DNA from: a bacterium
GTDB lineage: Bacteria > Myxococcota_A > UBA9160 > UBA6930
DNA: 32,700 nt
Direction: 5' to 3'
Assembly: GCA_024228115.1 (NCBI GenBank)
Contig: JAAETT010000376.1
Location: forward strand, 1-32,700
A program made the translations under genes and the position numbers. Below the pieces are notes generated by a model that worked only from the letters and a program-made list of their open reading frames with translations, had not been told where the DNA came from and did not search any database. Shown piece by piece: positions 15,317 through 24,654 of the stretch (position 1 is its first letter; each line of letters opens with the position of its first letter).

Positions 15317-18300
15317 CTAACGCCGTTCCCGCCAGAAGGGGTGAAAACGGCCGCAGCCGAGCTTACCCAGCGGGGTGCTCAAATCGGTGACGCCGCGCAC
15401 ATCGACGAGGGTCTGGCCTTCGAAGCAGCGATCCACCGTGCCGTCACGGGTCGAGTCTTCGCATTGAAGGGATACGGCCCCACCTTCGATGTATTGGATC
15501 ACGTCGGCACGGCCGTCTTTGTCGGTGTCGATCTCGCTCCGGCTGACGTGGCCGCCTTCGAAGAACTGGCGGATGTTGCCCTGGCCGTCACCGTTGTTGT
15601 CGATGAGGCCTTCGGTGATCGTGCCCCCCGACAACCGGTAGCGGATGTCGAGGCTTCGATTGGCGTCGCTGTCCACGCATTGACTGCGCGGGGCGCCGTC
15701 CGCACCGAGGACGACCTTCACGTCGGGGCGCTTCTTGCCCTCACTGACCAGCTCCTGGTGCGTGGGTGCGCCACTGGCATCGAAACGTGTGAGGACGGTC
15801 GGCCGGCCCGCCTGGCGCTGGTCTTGAGCCTGCCAGACCATGGCGCCGTTCTTCTGGTGGGACCACAGGTCGAACTTGCAGTCGGCGTTCTGGTCGACGG
15901 CTTGATTCGTAAGGTTGCCTGCGGCGTCGTAGCGTTCTTCGAGGTCGAAGCAGCCGCGCAGCTCGCGATCCTGGCGTACGAGGCTGGGTGTGCCGTCAGC
16001 GTTGAACTGCGTGAGCGAATCCTTCTTCCCGTCGAAGTTGCGATCCTCTTCCTGCCGGATCACCGAACCGTCCGCATTCCTCGTCACCCAGAGGTCCGGG
16101 TTGCCGTCCGCGTTGCGATCCTGGGTCTGCTCCTGGGTGCCCTTGGGCCCTAGCGCCACCTGGATTTCGAAGCTTCCGTCGAAATCGTCATCTTGCTCGA
16201 TGTGTGAGGGCTCGCCCTTCTCGAAGCGGGTGCGCACGTCGGGTTGGCCGTCGCCGTTGCGGTCGCGTTCGCTGCGGACGGGCGTACCGGCTTCCAACCA
16301 GGTCCTCATCTCGCGGGTTCCGTCGCCGTCGCCGTCCTCGGCAATCTCGATGGGCTGTTCGTCCGCTCCGAATGAGGTCTCGACATCCATCGTTCCGTCG
16401 AAGTTCCGATCTTCCTGCTGGGTGTGCTTCCGGCCGTCCTGGTAGGTGATGAGGATGTCCAGCTTGCCGTCGCCGTTGCCGTCCCGCTCCGAGCGCGTGG
16501 GCAGCCCCTGCTCCAGGTAGGTCGTCAGTTCGAATGTGCCGTCGAGATCTGCATCGTGTTCTTCACGAGAAACCGCGCCGCTCTCGTAGTGGCGGCGCAC
16601 GTCGGGCTGGCCATCCGCGTTGGTATCGGTCTCGTCGCGGACGGGAATCTCGTCCGGGCCGTAGAACACGATCTGGTCCACCTTGCCGTCGCCCGTGGTG
16701 TCTTTCTCCTGGCGGGCCCGGCGCCCATCTTCGAAGACCAGGAAGGTGTCCTTGTCGCCGCTCTCGTTGGTGTCGAGTTCCTGTCGAACCATCTTCCCGT
16801 CGCGGAAGAGGGTGATCGCATCGGGTTTCCCGTCGCCCGTCGTGTCGCGGAGCTCCCGCGCTTTCTGGCCGTCCTCGTATTCGACACTCACATCGAAGCC
16901 CTCGACCCCGCCGGTGGCGCGTTGCTCCGCGACGACCTGGCCCTTGGCGTCGAGACTGCCCTTCAGATCCGGCTGCCCATCGAAGTCTGAATCCTCTTCG
17001 AAGCGCACCGCCGTGCCGCCTTCGTAGAAGACCGTCCGGTCGGCTTCGCCGTCGGCGTTGCGATCCTCTTCGAGCTTCTCGGTCTGGCCTTCGGCGTTCT
17101 TGGTCACCCAGCGATCGACCTTGCCGTCGGCATCCGTGTCCTCGAGCACGCGGCGTTCATTGCCGGTCGCGACGTCCAGGGTGATGAACTTCTCGGAGTT
17201 CCCGTCTCCGTCGTTGTCCTGTTCCTGCTTCTCGAGCTGGCCCTTCGGGTCGTAGAAGTTGCGCAGCTCGAACTTCCCATCGCCATCTTCATCCAGATCG
17301 ACACGCAGGAGCCGGTCTTCCCCGTGGATCTCGATCCGGTCCGGCCGCCCTCGGCCGGCGCGGTCGATTTCGGTTCGCGCCAGCAGGCCGCCTTCGTAGC
17401 TGTTGCGGGTCTCGAAGGTGCCATCGAAATCGGTATCCAGTTGGCTCCGCAGCAGGGATTCGCCGTCGACGGCGTACTCGAAGACGGCATCGATCTCGCC
17501 ATCTTCGTTCTGGTCTTCTTTCTGTTCGAATCGGAGGCCGGCTTTGTATTCGACGAAGGTGTCTCTTCGTCCGTCCTTGTTCGAATCCGCCTCGGTCCGG
17601 AGGGTCATCTCGCCGGCGAACCAGGTCTCCAGGTCGACCCGGCCATCGTCGTCCTGGTCTTCCTCTTCGCGGGCCTTCTGGCCGTTCTCGTAGAAGCGGT
17701 GCAGATCCGTGCGCCCGTCATCGTCCGGGTCGAAGCTCTCCTCCGCACGTTCTCCGCTCGGCAGATACAGAACGATGGCTTCGGGCACGCCATCGAGATC
17801 TTCGTCTTTCACCTGGCGGTGCTCGTTGCCTTCATGGTAGGCCGATTCCGTATCGAATCGCCCGTCGCCCGTGGTGTCGGCCCGGCGAGCGGTGGTCTGG
17901 CCATTCCGGTAGTCGGTGACGACATCCACCTTTCCCGAGTGGTTCGTGTCCTCGTCCACGCGGGCCTTCTTGCCGTTCTCGTAGCGGATCGTGATATCGA
18001 AGCGGCCGTTGCCGTTCGTATCCTGTAGCTCGAGCTTCTTCGAGCCATCGGCATTGTATTCGGCACGGAGCTCCGGCTTGCGGTCTCCGTCCTGGTCTTC
18101 TTCGACGATCGAGGGCTCGCCGCCGGCGTAAGTGATGCGGCGCTCGATGGTTCCGTCGAAGTCCGGGTCTTCTTCCTTGCGCACGGGGATCCCGCCCTCG
18201 AAGAAGATCGTGGCGTCCGCATTGCCGTCAAAGTTGTGGTCGTCGCGTTGCTGGGCGGGTTTGCCGTTTTCGAAATCGATCCACTGGTCCTTGCGGCCGT

Positions 18301-18500
18301 CGGCGTTGGTATCCCTTTCCTGGTGTTTTGGTTTGCCCGAGGCATCGAATTGCATCCAGGTATCGATCTGGCCGTCGAAGCTGGTGTCCTGCTCGGCCGC
18401 GCTGGGCTTTCCGCCCGAGTAGGTGACGAACTCGTCATAGCGGCCGTCCCTGTTCGTATCGGATTTCTTCGAGCGCACGTTCTCGTCTTCGTCGAAATCC
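15317..18500 (-). repeat. Degenerate 72-bp tandem repeat array inside the repeat protein gene
   Basis: The DNA repeats with a period of about 72 bp (24 codons) through most of the gene. Recurrent codons for Asp-Gly-Asp loops show as gtcg/cgtc-rich blocks on the plus strand. Units differ in sequence, so the array is old and kept for protein function, not a recent expansion. Confidence 0.7.
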
Positions 18501-18598
18501 AGAACCGTAGGGAGACCCTGGGCGACGGCAGACGAGGGCATTGCGACGAAAACCGCGAGTACGAATGCGAGAGGAAGAAGAGCGCTAGTTCGAGACAA
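15317..18598 (-). CDS. Secreted protein of about forty calcium-loop-like tandem repeats
   Basis: This 1093-residue protein has a signal peptide (about 1-27, hydrophobic core LPLAFVLAVFVAM, cleavage after AVA). Nearly all of the rest is a repeat of about 24 residues. Each unit has an Asp-rich loop of the DxNxDGxxD type followed by a short strand ending in G-x-P/K and charged residues. The loops resemble EF-hand, dockerin or thrombospondin type 3 calcium sites, so a calcium-stiffened rod at or beyond the outer membrane is inferred; no enzymatic domain is seen. Start TTG 18598 overlaps the TonB-like gene by 14 bp and is the only start giving a full signal peptide, although no clear ribosome site precedes it. 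The overlap suggests coupling with the transducer. Confidence 0.78.
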   Translation of the reverse strand: MSRTSALLPLAFVLAVFVAMPSSAVAQGLPTVLDFDEDENVRSKKSDTNRDGRYDEFVTYSGGKPSAAEQDTSFDGQIDTWMQFDASGKPKHQERDTNADGRKDQWIDFENGKPAQQRDDHNFDGNADATIFFEGGIPVRKEEDPDFDGTIERRITYAGGEPSIVEEDQDGDRKPELRAEYNADGSKKLELQDTNGNGRFDITIRYENGKKARVDEDTNHSGKVDVVTDYRNGQTTARRADTTGDGRFDTESAYHEGNEHRQVKDEDLDGVPEAIVLYLPSGERAEESFDPDDDGRTDLHRFYENGQKAREEEDQDDDGRVDLETWFAGEMTLRTEADSNKDGRRDTFVEYKAGLRFEQKEDQNEDGEIDAVFEYAVDGESLLRSQLDTDFDGTFETRNSYEGGLLARTEIDRAGRGRPDRIEIHGEDRLLRVDLDEDGDGKFELRNFYDPKGQLEKQEQDNDGDGNSEKFITLDVATGNERRVLEDTDADGKVDRWVTKNAEGQTEKLEEDRNADGEADRTVFYEGGTAVRFEEDSDFDGQPDLKGSLDAKGQVVAEQRATGGVEGFDVSVEYEDGQKARELRDTTGDGKPDAITLFRDGKMVRQELDTNESGDKDTFLVFEDGRRARQEKDTTGDGKVDQIVFYGPDEIPVRDETDTNADGQPDVRRHYESGAVSREEHDADLDGTFELTTYLEQGLPTRSERDGNGDGKLDILITYQDGRKHTQQEDRNFDGTMDVETSFGADEQPIEIAEDGDGDGTREMRTWLEAGTPVRSERDRNGDGQPDVRTRFEKGEPSHIEQDDDFDGSFEIQVALGPKGTQEQTQDRNADGNPDLWVTRNADGSVIRQEEDRNFDGKKDSLTQFNADGTPSLVRQDRELRGCFDLEERYDAAGNLTNQAVDQNADCKFDLWSHQKNGAMVWQAQDQRQAGRPTVLTRFDASGAPTHQELVSEGKKRPDVKVVLGADGAPRSQCVDSDANRSLDIRYRLSGGTITEGLIDNNGDGQGNIRQFFEGGHVSRSEIDTDKDGRADVIQYIEGGAVSLQCEDSTRDGTVDRCFEGQTLVDVRGVTDLSTPLGKLGCGRFHPFWRERR

Positions 18599-19721
18599 GG
18601 GTGTTCGAGAAAGTGCCGATGAGGTTGTGATTGGCGAGGCAGCGAACCTGGGCGCCCATGTGCGGGAAGGGCGATGCTGCGAGCAGCGCATCCACGGCGG
18701 ATCTTGCCGCCGCAGGATCCGAAGGCGTGCCCTGGAACTCCACGTGGCTGGCCGAGCCTGCGGGATCGATGCGGAAGGCAAGGGTGGCCGATGAATCGGT
18801 CACGCCGGTCGGCAACGTCCAGCGACTGATGGTGCGATCCCGTACCTGGCTCAGATAGGCCTGGACCTGGGGCCGGGCGAGGCAGGCGTCGAGGCTCAGG
18901 TTGTTGAGGCCGGTTCCGGACCCGCCCGGGCCTCGACCGTTGTTGCTTCCCACTTTCATGTTCGGGTTGGCAACGATCCCGGTCTTCGCCCCGAACACAT
19001 CGCGGCCGGACGAGATGCCGTCACGAACGCTCGAGCCTCGCCCGAGGGAATCTGGCCGGCCCGTCCCCAGGGTGTTGCCGGAACTGACGACCTGTCGCGG
19101 GCCGCTCACCACACCGGTCGGTGCCTGGTGTTGGATGGGGCCGGCGAGGGCGGGGCCCTGGTAGTTGGTGACGACCGGCGCGACGACGGCGCTGACGACA
19201 GACGCGACGTTGCCGACCTGGTCCACCGAGACCGCGCGTTGGCTGATCTCGACGGGTGCGGCCGTGGGGACGACGGCCGCGGTATTGATCTCGACCGCCT
19301 GGGTCTTCTGGCTCATGTTCTGGATGACCGCGGCGTTCACGATCTGCGGTGCCATGGCCATGGGTGCCGGAGCGTAGTTCGCGGAGCTTTCGGCAAGCAC
19401 TTGCGGAGCCGGGGCAGGCTCTTCCTCGCCGACGACCTCCTCAATCGGGACGAAATCCAGGACCGGAACCTCTTCTTCTTCCACGATGCGGCTGGCGAGG
19501 AAGAGCAGGAGACCGATCATCAAGCCGTGGCCGAGCAGCGAGATCACGCCGGAGAGCCAGCTGCGCGTGCCTCCCTCGGGCTCGGGCATATCCGAACCGG
19601 GGAATGCGATCTCTCCGCCCGCGGCACCTGCACCGGCTAGCGAGCCGATTCCGCCGATGCGGCGGGTGTGCATCGGGTGCAGGCGCCTCGCACGCCGACG
19701 AACGACGAAGCCTTCGATCAC
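18585..19721 (-). CDS. TonB-like energy transducer
   Basis: This 378-residue protein has a cytoplasmic basic N-terminus and one membrane segment (about 56-79, GVISLLGHGLMIGLLLFLAS). A long Ala/Pro/Val/Gly-rich periplasmic linker (about 80-285) follows. The last 90 residues fit a TonB C-terminal-like domain (VRDRTISRWTLP ... ATLAFRIDPAGSASHVEFQG), with cysteines near both ends that could form a disulphide. It should carry proton-motive force from an ExbB/ExbD motor to an outer-membrane or surface partner. GTG 19721 is preceded by GGGGGA at about 8 nt. It diverges from exbB-exbD, and its 3' end overlaps the repeat-protein gene. The linker lacks the usual Lys-Pro repeats, so it is not classical TonB. 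Confidence 0.78.
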   Translation of the reverse strand: MIEGFVVRRRARRLHPMHTRRIGGIGSLAGAGAAGGEIAFPGSDMPEPEGGTRSWLSGVISLLGHGLMIGLLLFLASRIVEEEEVPVLDFVPIEEVVGEEEPAPAPQVLAESSANYAPAPMAMAPQIVNAAVIQNMSQKTQAVEINTAAVVPTAAPVEISQRAVSVDQVGNVASVVSAVVAPVVTNYQGPALAGPIQHQAPTGVVSGPRQVVSSGNTLGTGRPDSLGRGSSVRDGISSGRDVFGAKTGIVANPNMKVGSNNGRGPGGSGTGLNNLSLDACLARPQVQAYLSQVRDRTISRWTLPTGVTDSSATLAFRIDPAGSASHVEFQGTPSDPAAARSAVDALLAASPFPHMGAQVRCLANHNLIGTFSNTLVSN

Positions 19722-19993
19722 GACACATTCCCCCAGGTCTGAACTCTCGGAACCCGAAGGTTGTGACGTGGTTCCGACCCATGCTGCCGCTCTAGGAGAG
19801 GCTGCGGGAGAATCTCGCTCAGAAGAAGGCAGGGAAGACGCAAGTTACCGGCACCATTGTGGATTTTCTGACCCAAGTTCGATCCTATGTGAGCCACCCG
19901 GGGGTGTCAACGTGGCACTCACGTAGGTAAGGTAGGTCGACTTTCAGCCCGGTTGGTGTCAGTGGGTCCACCCCCGGAACGGAGAAATACACC
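19722..19993. promoter_or_regulatory. Divergent promoter region between the TonB-like gene and exbB
   Basis: These 272 bp separate two divergent operons and must hold both promoters. Ribosome sites are clear at both ends (GGGGGA for the minus gene, GGAG for exbB). A weak plus-strand box pair, TTTTCT-N16-TATGTG, lies near 19870-19900. No strong consensus promoter was seen, and no gene. Confidence 0.4.
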
Positions 19994-20692
19994 GTGAACA
20001 TGGAATTGAAAGACCTCCTGGAGCTGTTGCACCAGGGGCGCCTCACCGTTTATCCGCTTGGCATCTTGTCGGTGATCGTGATCGGCATCGCCATCGAGCG
20101 GTTCTGGCGGTATCGGGGGTTGGCTCGCACCACGCGGGATCTGACGCGAAAGCTCGTGGATAGCCTCGTGCGCCACGATCTCTCGGCGGCGCGCACGCTT
20201 TGCGAGGCCTCGAGCACGCCGATGGCCGAGGTTTTCGGCGAGGGACTGCGCTGGCGGAACATCGCATTGGAAGACCTGAACGAGGTTCTGAGCACCGCAC
20301 GCAATGAGGTGGTGACGGAACTTCGCCGCGGGCTCTGGTTCATCGGAACGATCGGATCCCTCTCGCCCTATATCGGTTTGCTGGGCACCGTGGTCGGCAT
20401 CATGGTCGCGTTCGGCGCCATCGCCTCGAGCGGAGACGCTGGTTTCGAGGTCGTTTCCGCCGGTATCTCGGAGGCGCTGATCGCCACGGCCGTGGGCCTG
20501 CTCGTGGCTATCGTTTCCCTCGCGTTGTTCAACTTCCTGCAGGTACGGGTCAACAACATCTCGTCCACGTTCACGCGGGCCAGCGAGCGCTTCGTTCAGG
20601 CGCTGCTCTTCGTCGAGGCTGGAACCAACGATTCGGCCAATGACCAAGAAGGGAAGCCGAGCCATGGCGCTCTCTCTCCCGCAAGAGGGTGA
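19994..20692 (+). CDS. exbB: MotA/TolQ/ExbB family proton channel protein
   Basis: This 232-residue inner-membrane protein shows the ExbB layout: membrane segment 1 near residues 17-36, a cytoplasmic stretch, then two helices, one in the SPYIGLLGTVVGIMVAF block and one in ALIATAVGLLVAIVSLALFNF. It forms the proton channel that with ExbD drives a TonB-type protein. GTG 19994 is preferred over ATG 20000 because GGAG lies 9 nt upstream of it. It overlaps exbD and diverges from the TonB-like gene, which is its most likely partner. TolQ is possible, but no TolA, TolB or Pal gene is near. Confidence 0.9.
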   Translation: MNMELKDLLELLHQGRLTVYPLGILSVIVIGIAIERFWRYRGLARTTRDLTRKLVDSLVRHDLSAARTLCEASSTPMAEVFGEGLRWRNIALEDLNEVLSTARNEVVTELRRGLWFIGTIGSLSPYIGLLGTVVGIMVAFGAIASSGDAGFEVVSAGISEALIATAVGLLVAIVSLALFNFLQVRVNNISSTFTRASERFVQALLFVEAGTNDSANDQEGKPSHGALSPARG

Positions 20693-21083
20693 TGATACCG
20701 GCGGCATCGTCGCCGAGATCAACATCACCCCGCTGACAGACGTCTTCCTCGTCCTGCTGATCATCTTCATGGTGACGTCTTCGGTCATCGCGAACACGGG
20801 CAAGCAGGTGAGCCTGCCCGAAGCTTCCGTGAGCAGCGCGACCGACAAGCAGGCCGTGAATGTGACGATCACCGAGGCCGGCGAAGTCCAGGTCAACGGA
20901 AGGAGCGTGCCCTACGACCAGCTTGGCCCGCACCTGAAGGTTGCCCTCGATGCCGCCGAGCAGAAGACCGTGATCCTCCGAGGTGATCGGATGGTCATCC
21001 TCGAAAAGGCCGTCTACGTCCTCGACCAGGCCCAGCTCAACGGAGCCAAGGGCTTCGCCCTGGCGACCAAGAAAGCGAAGTAG
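20664..21083 (+). CDS. exbD: ExbD/TolR family biopolymer transport protein
   Basis: This 139-residue protein has one membrane helix (about 22-45, ITPLTDVFLVLLIIFMV) carrying the essential aspartate D26, then a periplasmic domain of ExbD type. D26 takes part in proton passage through the ExbB channel. ATG 20664 is chosen because AGAAGGG lies about 10 nt upstream; an ATG at 20640 would add 8 residues and has no ribosome site. It overlaps exbB by 29 bp, showing tight coupling. A perfect palindrome follows directly. Confidence 0.9.
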   Translation: MALSLPQEGDDTGGIVAEINITPLTDVFLVLLIIFMVTSSVIANTGKQVSLPEASVSSATDKQAVNVTITEAGEVQVNGRSVPYDQLGPHLKVALDAAEQKTVILRGDRMVILEKAVYVLDQAQLNGAKGFALATKKAK

Positions 21084-21088
21084 CCAGC

Positions 21089-21114
21089 CGAGGGGACGCC
21101 ATGGCGTCCCCTCG
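21089..21114. terminator. 26-bp perfect palindrome between exbD and the DUF1302 gene
   Basis: The half-site CGAGGGGACGCC is mirrored exactly, giving a hairpin of about 11 bp with a tiny loop. It fills most of the 38-bp gap between two convergent genes, so it is the natural bidirectional terminator. It lacks a T-tract on both strands, so it may instead work as a barrier or mRNA 3' end stabiliser. Confidence 0.6.
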
Positions 21115-21121
21115 ACTGCGT

Positions 21122-24100
21122 CTAGAACGTGTACCGGATTCGCAGGAAGAACTCGTCGCGATCTCTCACCGCAGCGAGGCCATTCTCCACGAAGTCCTTG
21201 TTGGCGTGGCGGCCGACTCGATTCGAAAGCGCGTTCGGCACGAGCGGCATCGTCCGGGCTTCTTCTCGTCCCTGGAAGAGCGCGAAGCCGAAGGTCACGG
21301 AGAAATCCGACGAGTATCGGTAGGTCACTTGACTGATGGCGGCACTCGAATTCGACTGGAAATCGTAGACGAGCTGCACGCTGGGGTTCAGACGGTCGTC
21401 GAAGTAGCCCGTGTTCACGGCGAGGACGGCCAGGATGTTCCACGGGCCGTTGGTCGGGAAGCTCTCCTCATAACCCGAGGTGTACCGGAAGAACCACTGG
21501 GTGTTGATGAAGAAGGTCCGGTTGGCGTTCATGAAGTTGATGAACGTGGGCCGATCGACGGAGACGGTCAGGTTGAATTGATCGACCTCGGTCAAGCCCT
21601 CGACCTTGTCCCAATCCGCCAGGTGGACGTCGTTCTCCCAGGTGAACTCGACGCCGATGTTGGACTTGGTGTAGTCCTCTGCGAAGTCCATCGCGAAGCC
21701 CAGGATGTTCCGCTTCTCGTAGCGCAAGACGAGATCGCGGCCCCCATGCCAGGTGAAATCGCGACGCCCGAATCGCCCGTTCCCACCGGCTCGGATCGCG
21801 TTGCGCTGGACACCGGTGATCTGGAAGAACGATTGCACCGAGCTGCAGAACTGGGGCTTGGCGAACGAGCAGCCGTTCCTGCGGAACGGATGGGCGGCAT
21901 CGAAATCGCTCTCGGTCGGTCGGAGCGGGTCATCCGCGCTCGATAGCGCGACGAGTGCCATCAACAGGTTCCAGGACAAGATGCCCAACTCGGTCCGGAA
22001 GGCCTGGCCAACGAAGGGGTGGAGCGCACCGCCGGTCGAGCCGTCCACGCGCGGGTCGTAGCCGGAATCGCCCGGGCCGCGGCAGCCGGGCAGGATGACC
22101 ATGCTGCCACCGTGGTAACGGGTGCAGATCGGGCCTCCTTCGAAGCCGACCGTGCCAGGCTGGATGACGCCCCGATCCGTCGTGTCCCAATCCATGCCGA
22201 AGGTGCCCTCGACTCCGGGAAAGGATTGGAAGAGCGCGCTGGCCTCGGCGTTCAGCAGGTCCATCCCCTCGATGTCGCAGTTGGTGTCGTAGTAGGGCCC
22301 GCAGCCGAGCAAGGCCTCCTGCTCGTCCGTGAGGAACGGCGACAGCCCGTTGCCCAGGAAAAAGTTCGAGAGACCAGGGACGGCGCCGCCTGCGATCAGC
22401 GCAGCCTGCACATCAGCCGGGTAGTCCGTGAACAGGGCTTGCGCACCGTCGGCCGGATCCATCCACAACGGCACGAACACCGTGGGATCGATGGTACCCG
22501 TGAGGAGGTTGGAAAAGACCCGGCCAAAGGGAGCGTTCGCGGTGATCGCTGCCAATGTGGTCGGGGTGAAGTTGCCCAATGCGGGAAGGAACACCGCCCC
22601 GCCAAAGAGGTTCCCAGCTCCGCTTTGTCCCGACCCCATGGCGCCGACGAGGCCCACCACCGGCAGCGGCGCCGACTGAAGGCCCGGTGTGGCGTCATCG
22701 GTATCCACCAGTGCATGGCTGTTGAACACGGACTGGCCGCAGGCACTGAGATCCAGGGTGCTGAAGCCGATGCTGGTGGCGCAGATCATCGTGAAGACCT
22801 GCTGGTTCACGCTATGCCGCGTGAGTGCGTCCTTGCCTTGCAGGCAGGCCGCCTCGCGCCCGGTCCGACAGCTTCCATCCGCCATGGTGTGGCGGGGGCG
22901 GCCGGTCTTCGGGTCGACGTTCCGGGAGTAACGGAACAGCGTGTCCTGATACGGCATGTCCGTGAAGCCGTAGTAGTCGCTCACAGCGAACGAGAAGCGG
23001 TTGTAACGCCACTCGACCCGGACGCCTGCCTCGACACCATGCCAGCTGTTCCACGGGTTGGGCGGGCGACGCTCGCCGGCGACGGTGAGGCCCGTGAGCC
23101 CGTGGATGAACAAGCCGAAGGTCTTGTCGCAGACCGGATTCGGCGCATAGGGCTCGCCGCAGCGTCCGAGATCCGTCGGCTCGAACTGATCCATCAGCAC
23201 GACCAGTTCGGCGCGCACGTCCTCGAGCGGACCGACACTCCAGAACGACCACACGGCCCGGCCAGCCCACAAGCCGATGCGCGAATCCTCGAGGCTCGGC
23301 AACGAAGCGAGTGCCAGATCCTGGGGGTTCCACTGGTCCTGGTTGCGGAAGAGCTCCGTCTTGCCCCACACCACGGTCTGCTTGCCCAGGCGTAGCCAGA
23401 GCCGACTATCGAAGGCTTCGATGTCGAAATAGAGCTCTTTCAGCGCCTTTTCGTCCTGCTGGCTCGCGCCCTGGTTCCACTGCAATTCGTTGACCGTGAA
23501 GTTCTGGTCGAAGCTGTCGAACCGACCGTCGCGAAGGGCCGCGGCCAGACGCTCGTTCGGGTAGTAGACGCCACGCGCCTCGTGCTTCGGTGCCCATTCA
23601 TCCGCGCGGCGTTCCGGAGCGGGGCGATAGGGGAGGGCGCCGGCGCCGACATCCCCGGTGATCGGCGAAAGATCCATCGAAGAGAACGGGTTGGGCTTGC
23701 CGGCGAGTTTTCCGGTGGGACGGATCGTGCAGGCCGGCTGCCAGGGGCCCATGATCTGGGTACCGACGCCATCCATGCTGCCATGCCGCTTGCGGAAATT
23801 GAAATCGCAATCGTCGGCCAGGATCTCGGAGAAGTAGAAGGGAGCGGGGTCGTCCTCGTTGCCGAACACGCCGTCGGCCCCCGGCGAATCGAAGAGCGTG
23901 TCGACGCCTTGGATGCTGAAGAACGGTGAAGCCACGCGGGAGCCGCGGTCGCGATCCCGGAAGCGGTAGGGAAGGAATTCCCGCGGAATGTCGCGGAAGT
24001 AGCGCTCGTCCCCGTTGTAGAGCTGGCCGGTGGACCGGAAGCCGGCCCTACGCCCATCCGAGAGCCGCTTGGGCTGGCGTTCAGGGCGATCGCCATACAC

Positions 24101-24460
24101 GGAGACATTGGGGAAAAGCCCACACCCTCGGCGCCAGACGCAGTCGTAGCGGCCCTCGACGCGTGCGAATGCCGAAATCAAGTCGAAGGGGCCCCATCCA
24201 TCGGGAGCAATGTTCGCCTCGATCTCGATGTTGAGGATGTTGTACCACTGCGTCAGGTCGAGGCCGTCGGACATGTCGAGATCGCGCGCAATCGTGCGCA
24301 GCTGCATCTCGAATGCACCGTGGACCTCCACGCGATCTTCGAGGAACTCGATGGCGTTGGCCGAAGAAGCGGCGGCCAGAAATGCCAAGGCCCCGAGCGC
24401 ACTCGTGACGCGCGCTCGAAGACCCGACTTCGCGAACGTATGGCGACAACCACCCAGCAT
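21122..24460 (-). CDS. DUF1302 family outer-membrane protein
   Basis: This 1112-residue exported protein has a signal peptide (about 1-37, core LGALAFLAAASSANA). The N-terminal third has strand-rich, aromatic text including GKQTVVWGKTELFRNQDQWN, and the C-terminal third is regularly alternating beta strands ending in FFLRIRYTF. The final Phe is the usual outer-membrane insertion signal. DUF1302 proteins are predicted beta-barrels often tied to hydrophobic substrate uptake or export; the substrate here is unknown. At 1112 residues it is longer than many relatives because of a Gly/Asn/Cys-containing middle insert (about 540-800). ATG 24460 has a strong GGAGGGG ribosome site. It converges on exbD. 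Confidence 0.85.
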   Translation of the reverse strand: MLGGCRHTFAKSGLRARVTSALGALAFLAAASSANAIEFLEDRVEVHGAFEMQLRTIARDLDMSDGLDLTQWYNILNIEIEANIAPDGWGPFDLISAFARVEGRYDCVWRRGCGLFPNVSVYGDRPERQPKRLSDGRRAGFRSTGQLYNGDERYFRDIPREFLPYRFRDRDRGSRVASPFFSIQGVDTLFDSPGADGVFGNEDDPAPFYFSEILADDCDFNFRKRHGSMDGVGTQIMGPWQPACTIRPTGKLAGKPNPFSSMDLSPITGDVGAGALPYRPAPERRADEWAPKHEARGVYYPNERLAAALRDGRFDSFDQNFTVNELQWNQGASQQDEKALKELYFDIEAFDSRLWLRLGKQTVVWGKTELFRNQDQWNPQDLALASLPSLEDSRIGLWAGRAVWSFWSVGPLEDVRAELVVLMDQFEPTDLGRCGEPYAPNPVCDKTFGLFIHGLTGLTVAGERRPPNPWNSWHGVEAGVRVEWRYNRFSFAVSDYYGFTDMPYQDTLFRYSRNVDPKTGRPRHTMADGSCRTGREAACLQGKDALTRHSVNQQVFTMICATSIGFSTLDLSACGQSVFNSHALVDTDDATPGLQSAPLPVVGLVGAMGSGQSGAGNLFGGAVFLPALGNFTPTTLAAITANAPFGRVFSNLLTGTIDPTVFVPLWMDPADGAQALFTDYPADVQAALIAGGAVPGLSNFFLGNGLSPFLTDEQEALLGCGPYYDTNCDIEGMDLLNAEASALFQSFPGVEGTFGMDWDTTDRGVIQPGTVGFEGGPICTRYHGGSMVILPGCRGPGDSGYDPRVDGSTGGALHPFVGQAFRTELGILSWNLLMALVALSSADDPLRPTESDFDAAHPFRRNGCSFAKPQFCSSVQSFFQITGVQRNAIRAGGNGRFGRRDFTWHGGRDLVLRYEKRNILGFAMDFAEDYTKSNIGVEFTWENDVHLADWDKVEGLTEVDQFNLTVSVDRPTFINFMNANRTFFINTQWFFRYTSGYEESFPTNGPWNILAVLAVNTGYFDDRLNPSVQLVYDFQSNSSAAISQVTYRYSSDFSVTFGFALFQGREEARTMPLVPNALSNRVGRHANKDFVENGLAAVRDRDEFFLRIRYTF

Positions 24461-24654
24461 GGAAACCCCTCCAAGGACGCGCTGAGGTGGAGCGATTGGC
24501 CCATGTTTACCCAGCGTGCCGGGGAAAACTGTCCCCCTTTACACTGGTGACGCGTCAGGCGCGCCTCCTTGCCCCACTACCGGGTCCTTGGTGGTCTGCA
24601 CAGCAGGATTCGTGCCGGTTCTCGGCTCGGGCGTCGAGTTGCCGGAGCTCGGCC

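Noticed and set aside
15317-18500. CRISPR array
   Set aside because: The regular period comes from protein repeats; units vary throughout and there are no constant repeats with unique spacers.
19905-19930. TGGCAC sequence before exbB as a sigma-54 promoter
   Set aside because: No TTGC-like -12 element lies at the required spacing.
19994-21083. TolQ/TolR assignment
   Set aside because: No TolA, TolB or Pal genes are near and a TonB-like gene is divergent next door.
22019-23395. 458-codon plus-strand frame opposite the DUF1302 gene
   Set aside because: Composition is Arg/Val/Glu-rich with no domain; the opposite strand has a signal peptide and beta-barrel ending.
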